Assembly (NCBI RefSeq): GCF_012273215.1
Contig: NZ_CP050965.1
Span: forward strand, 1,837,001 to 1,901,000
Direction of reading: 5' to 3'
Length of the DNA: 64,000 nt
Source of the DNA: Gemella haemolysans
Lineage (GTDB): Bacteria; Bacillota; Bacilli; Staphylococcales; Gemellaceae
Positions 61,270 through 64,000 of the stretch are shown here, piece after piece. Made by a program: the position numbers and the translations under genes. Numbering within the stretch: the stretch's first letter is position 1; every line of letters starts with the position of its first letter. The notes beneath the pieces are model-generated. The model was not told the DNA's origin and did no database searches. It saw only the letters and a program-made list of their open reading frames with translations.

Positions 61270-62163
61270 TTAGTTTAGACAAGTGGATGTTATCCTGTAT
61301 TGTACAGGAGGCATCCATTTTGTTTTTGATTGAATTCTCTTGTTGTTGTAATAATTTATATATTCAGATACAGCTTTACTAAACTCTTCAAATGACATAT
61401 AAACCTTTTCATAACCATAATATATCTCCGTCTTCATTCTTCCAAAAAGTGATTCCATGATACTATTATCATAACAATTTCCCTTTCTAGACATCGATTG
61501 AATGATTCCATGTTTTTTTAACTCACTTCTATAGTATGAATGTTGATACTGCCACCCTTGATCCGAATGCATAATTAATCCTTCTGTTTTTGGAAATTTA
61601 TTAAATGCTTGTTCTAACATCCTTTTTATCTGATTTAAATTTGGATGTAAAGATAAATCATATGATATTATTTCATTTGTATGCATATCTAGAATCGCTG
61701 AAAAATAGCACTTTCCCCATGAAAAATTGAATTGTGACACATCTGTAGTCCATTTCTGTAAAGGAGCAGTTGTACTAAAATCTCGATTTATTATATTATT
61801 AGCGACTTTTCCTACTGTTCCCTTCTATGAATGGTATCTTTCTTTAGGAGTTTTCCCTTTCAATCCTTCTTTATGCATAAGACTTTGTACTCGTTTCTGA
61901 TTTACTTTAAAACCTCTATTAATTAGTTCATTGTGAACTCTACGGACACCATATAGTCCTTTATTTTCGGTAAAAATAATTTTAATTTCTTTTAACACTG
62001 GTTTATTACGAATAGCCACAACATCTATTTCTTCCTTATTTACTAAATAATAATATGTTGATTTTGCCATTCCTATTTCTTGTAAAAGGCATTTTAATTG
62101 ATATCCTTTTTTTCTAAGTTCTTTGATGATTGCTGCTTTTTCGCCTTGAGTTGCGCAGCCCAT
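61270..62163 (-). pseudogene. IS3-family orfB (integrase catalytic part) with an in-frame stop
   Basis: Both halves are in the same reading frame and are separated by one TAG (61825-61827) after KERYHS; intact relatives typically continue with an aromatic residue there. The first half has the HTH_21-like KSTYYYLVNKEE and GLYGVRRVHNEL segments. The second has the rve DDE core: WTTDVSQF, MHSDQGWQYQHS and ESLFGRMKTE. A single nonsense change has disabled it. Confidence 0.9.
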
Positions 62164-62678
62164 TTTTCTCGCCTCAAGGCTATTAATTTTTTTATTATTT
62201 CTTTTTCCGCTTTAATATTTTCGATTTCCGTTTTTATAAATTTATTTTCTGCACGTAATCTAATTAATTCTTCTCTTTCTGATTCTTTTAATGGTTTAGG
62301 ACTACTGTTTTCTTTCATGATAGGTACCTTTCTTGGTCTTTCTTTCTTTTCATCTACAAGTCCATTATAACCTTTTTCCTTATATTTTTGAACCCATTTA
62401 TACAGTGTCCTATAGTTAATTCCATTGTCTAGTGCAACGGAATTATATGAATAACCAGCTAAAATTTTAGAAACTAATACTAGTTTTTCTTCTGGATTCC
62501 ACTTCTTATTTTTTGTTTTATGTCGCAAGACACTTACTCCTAACGAATCAACCATTCTTTTCCATTTTCTAATAGTATCTTTAAATTTTCTAGTGGTTAT
62601 TCCGTTCGGTGTTTCTGGATATTCCCCTCTTTCATACATCTCAACACATTTTACTTTAAATTCAAAACTATAACGCAT
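62094..62678 (-). CDS. IS3-family orfA (helix-turn-helix protein)
   Basis: A 194-residue protein starting MRYSFEFKVKCVEMYERGEYP (ATG 62678), with two helix-turn-helix regions as in the IS150 group and a C-terminal leucine-zipper-like coil (about 125-160). It overlaps orfB. A AAAAAAG slippery heptamer (62112-62106) lies in the overlap and would give the usual -1 shifted OrfAB fusion. Confidence 0.9.
   Translation of the reverse strand: MRYSFEFKVKCVEMYERGEYPETPNGITTRKFKDTIRKWKRMVDSLGVSVLRHKTKNKKWNPEEKLVLVSKILAGYSYNSVALDNGINYRTLYKWVQKYKEKGYNGLVDEKKERPRKVPIMKENSSPKPLKESEREELIRLRAENKFIKTEIENIKAEKEIIKKLIALRREKWAAQLKAKKQQSSKNLEKKDIN
62106..62112 (-). other. Programmed -1 frameshift site of the IS3 element
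   Basis: A-AAA-AAG in the orfA frame; slipping one base back joins ...EKK to the orfB frame at GYQLK. Confidence 0.8.
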
Positions 62679-62725
62679 AAAAATACCCCTTTCACTGGTT
62701 TGTCCAGTAAAAGGGGTACATATCA

Positions 62726-62759
62726 TTTCTACGAAATCACGATTTTTGAGTCACTCCCA
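62726..62759 (+). repeat. Structured intergenic repeat, copy 4, right part
   Basis: CTACGAAATCACGATTTTTGAGTCACTCCC completes the hairpin begun at 61211 before the IS3 element inserted. Confidence 0.85.
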
Positions 62760-62982
62760 TTTATATTTTATAATTGATAGACCTAAGTTCTGTAATTTTT
62801 AATGGCTATCTATGGACTAATTCATGAAAATTTTATACAATAGTATTTGCATGAATTATTTTAATCATGATAGGAAATATATGGCTGTTAGACTTTAATT
62901 TTTAATAGTTTAATAGTATAATTATAGTTGGAAAAAATTGTATAGATGAATGATTCGAATTTTAATCGAAAGGAATTTGATA

Positions 62983-64000
62983 ATGAAAATAGGAATAGAT
63001 AAAATTGGTTTTGCAATGCCAAATTATTATTTAGATATTCGTGATTTAGCCGCAGCGCGTGGAATAGAACCAGATAAATTTACAAAAGGTTTATTACAAC
63101 TTGAAATGAGTATTCCACCGGTATCTCAAGATATCGTAACTCTTGGGGCACAAGCTGCATATGAAATATTAGATAAAGATGATTTAGAAAAAATTGACAT
63201 GATTATCGTAGGAACTGAGTCTGGAATCGACCAAAGTAAAGCTTCTGCGGTATTTATTCACGGTCTTTTAGATATTCAACCATTTGTACGTGCTATTGAG
63301 GTAAAAGAAGCATGTTACGGGGCAACAGCGGCATTAGATTTTGCAAAAAATCATGTAATGAATAATCCAGAATCAAAAGTACTAGTTATAGCTAGTGATA
63401 TAGCGAAGTATGGAGTTAAATCATCTGGTGAATCGACACAAGGTGCAGGAAGTTGTGCGATGTTAGTTAGCAGTAACCCTAGAATATTAGAACTTAACAA
63501 CGATAATGTTTGTTTAACTCGTGATGTTATGGACTTTTGGCGTCCTAATTACTCGCACTATGCCTTTGTAGAAGGAAGATTCTCAACAGAACAATACCTT
63601 GATTGTTTAACAACTACATGGGGAAGATTCTCTGAAAAGTCGAAACAGAATCTTAATGATTTTTCTGCAGTATGTCTACACTTACCATATCCTAAATTAG
63701 GATTAAAAGGTTTAAGTTTATTATTAGAACAAGCTGAAGAAGATAAAAAAGAAGAATTACTTGCTCATTTTAATGAGTCTATTTTATATAGTCAACGAGT
63801 AGGTAACATTTATACAGGATCATTATTCTTAGGACTGTTATCTTTACTTGAGAACAATACTACTTTAGAAGCGGGTAATAAGATTGCATTATATAGCTAC
63901 GGAAGTGGTGCTGTTGCGGAAGTATTTAGTATGACTTTAGTTGATGGTTATAGAAAACAACTAAGAAATAATCGTTTTGACGATTTTGACAGTAGAACAC
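62983..64000 (+). CDS. mvaS: Hydroxymethylglutaryl-CoA synthase MvaS (3' end outside window)
   Basis: 339 full codons are visible from ATG 62983, behind GAAAGGAA. The catalytic triad is complete and in the known places: Glu79 (GTESGID), Cys111 (KEACYGATAAL) and His233 (CLHLPYPKLG). It joins acetyl-CoA and acetoacetyl-CoA in the mevalonate route to isoprenoids, which Gram-positive cocci use for undecaprenol. The gene runs off the right edge. Confidence 0.97.
   Translation, partial: MKIGIDKIGFAMPNYYLDIRDLAAARGIEPDKFTKGLLQLEMSIPPVSQDIVTLGAQAAYEILDKDDLEKIDMIIVGTESGIDQSKASAVFIHGLLDIQPFVRAIEVKEACYGATAALDFAKNHVMNNPESKVLVIASDIAKYGVKSSGESTQGAGSCAMLVSSNPRILELNNDNVCLTRDVMDFWRPNYSHYAFVEGRFSTEQYLDCLTTTWGRFSEKSKQNLNDFSAVCLHLPYPKLGLKGLSLLLEQAEEDKKEELLAHFNESILYSQRVGNIYTGSLFLGLLSLLENNTTLEAGNKIALYSYGSGAVAEVFSMTLVDGYRKQLRNNRFDDFDSRT

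Larger units (their letters stand above)
61236..62725 (-). mobile_element. IS3-family insertion sequence (IS150-like), decayed
   Basis: 25-bp imperfect inverted ends TGATGTGTACCC...CTGGACA (61236) and, inverted, TGATATGTACCC...CTGGACA (62725). A 3-bp TTT duplication flanks it (61233-61235 and 62726-62728). It interrupts the hairpin of the structured repeat. Two overlapping frames orfA and orfB, with orfB broken by a stop codon. Confidence 0.9.

Overview
The window is AT-rich (roughly 30% G+C by eye) low-GC Gram-positive DNA. It carries strong AGGAGG ribosome sites, sigma-A type promoters with 17-bp spacers, lipobox lipoproteins, the WalRKHI cell-wall regulators, a streptococcal-type water-forming NADH oxidase, a MurM/FemX-type enzyme and a mevalonate-pathway gene. 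The mix of Staphylococcus/Bacillus-like and Streptococcus-like genes suggests Gemella or a close relative; this is inference. No rRNA, tRNA, CRISPR array or prophage was seen.

Layout. 1-16 kb: the end of a giant YhgE/Pip-family membrane protein with 28-residue repeats, a flavodoxin, a lipase-like hydrolase, the walRKHI operon, dps, yidD, a rhodanese lipoprotein, a ferrochelatase with a repetitive C-terminal tail, and ribU under an FMN riboswitch. 16-25 kb: glmS with its ribozyme and an unexplained set of repeated hairpins in its leader, a lipoprotein, a PadR/DUF2812/ABC-2 operon and a SteT-like amino-acid exchanger. 25-30 kb: a type I toxin-antitoxin locus flanked by copies of the trpB tail, a lone trpB behind a Trp-codon leader peptide, NADH oxidase under a perfect Fur-family box, and walJ. 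30-50 kb: oppDFBC, an ISL3-family element and four paralogous oppA genes. The fourth is separated by two IS1182-family copies that bracket an orphan polymorphic-toxin cassette, and it has its own Trp-codon leader. 50-64 kb: transporters, a membrane-anchored EEP-family protein, a RclA/Har-like reductase, yjdM/phnA, a MurM/FemX homologue, two small L7/L12-like membrane proteins, a phosphoesterase, superoxide dismutase, a decayed IS3 element and the start of mvaS.

Main discovery. The lone trpB and the fourth oppA are each preceded by the same kind of leader: a 14-15 codon peptide gene with two Trp codons, then three overlapping hairpins ending in an intrinsic terminator. The arrangement predicts ribosome-mediated attenuation by tryptophan at two unlinked loci, joining indole salvage (TrpB) and peptide uptake (OppA4) into one tryptophan-acquisition response. 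CodY-like boxes at oppD, oppA1 and oppA3 suggest that the rest of the opp system follows general amino-acid supply.

Other notable items are the covarying hairpins downstream of the glmS ribozyme, an A-IS-B...B-IS-A arrangement around the toxin cassette, a roughly 140-200 bp structured intergenic repeat family (one copy split by the IS3 element), a 137-bp multi-hairpin element near 52.5 kb, and the convergent type I toxin-antitoxin locus.
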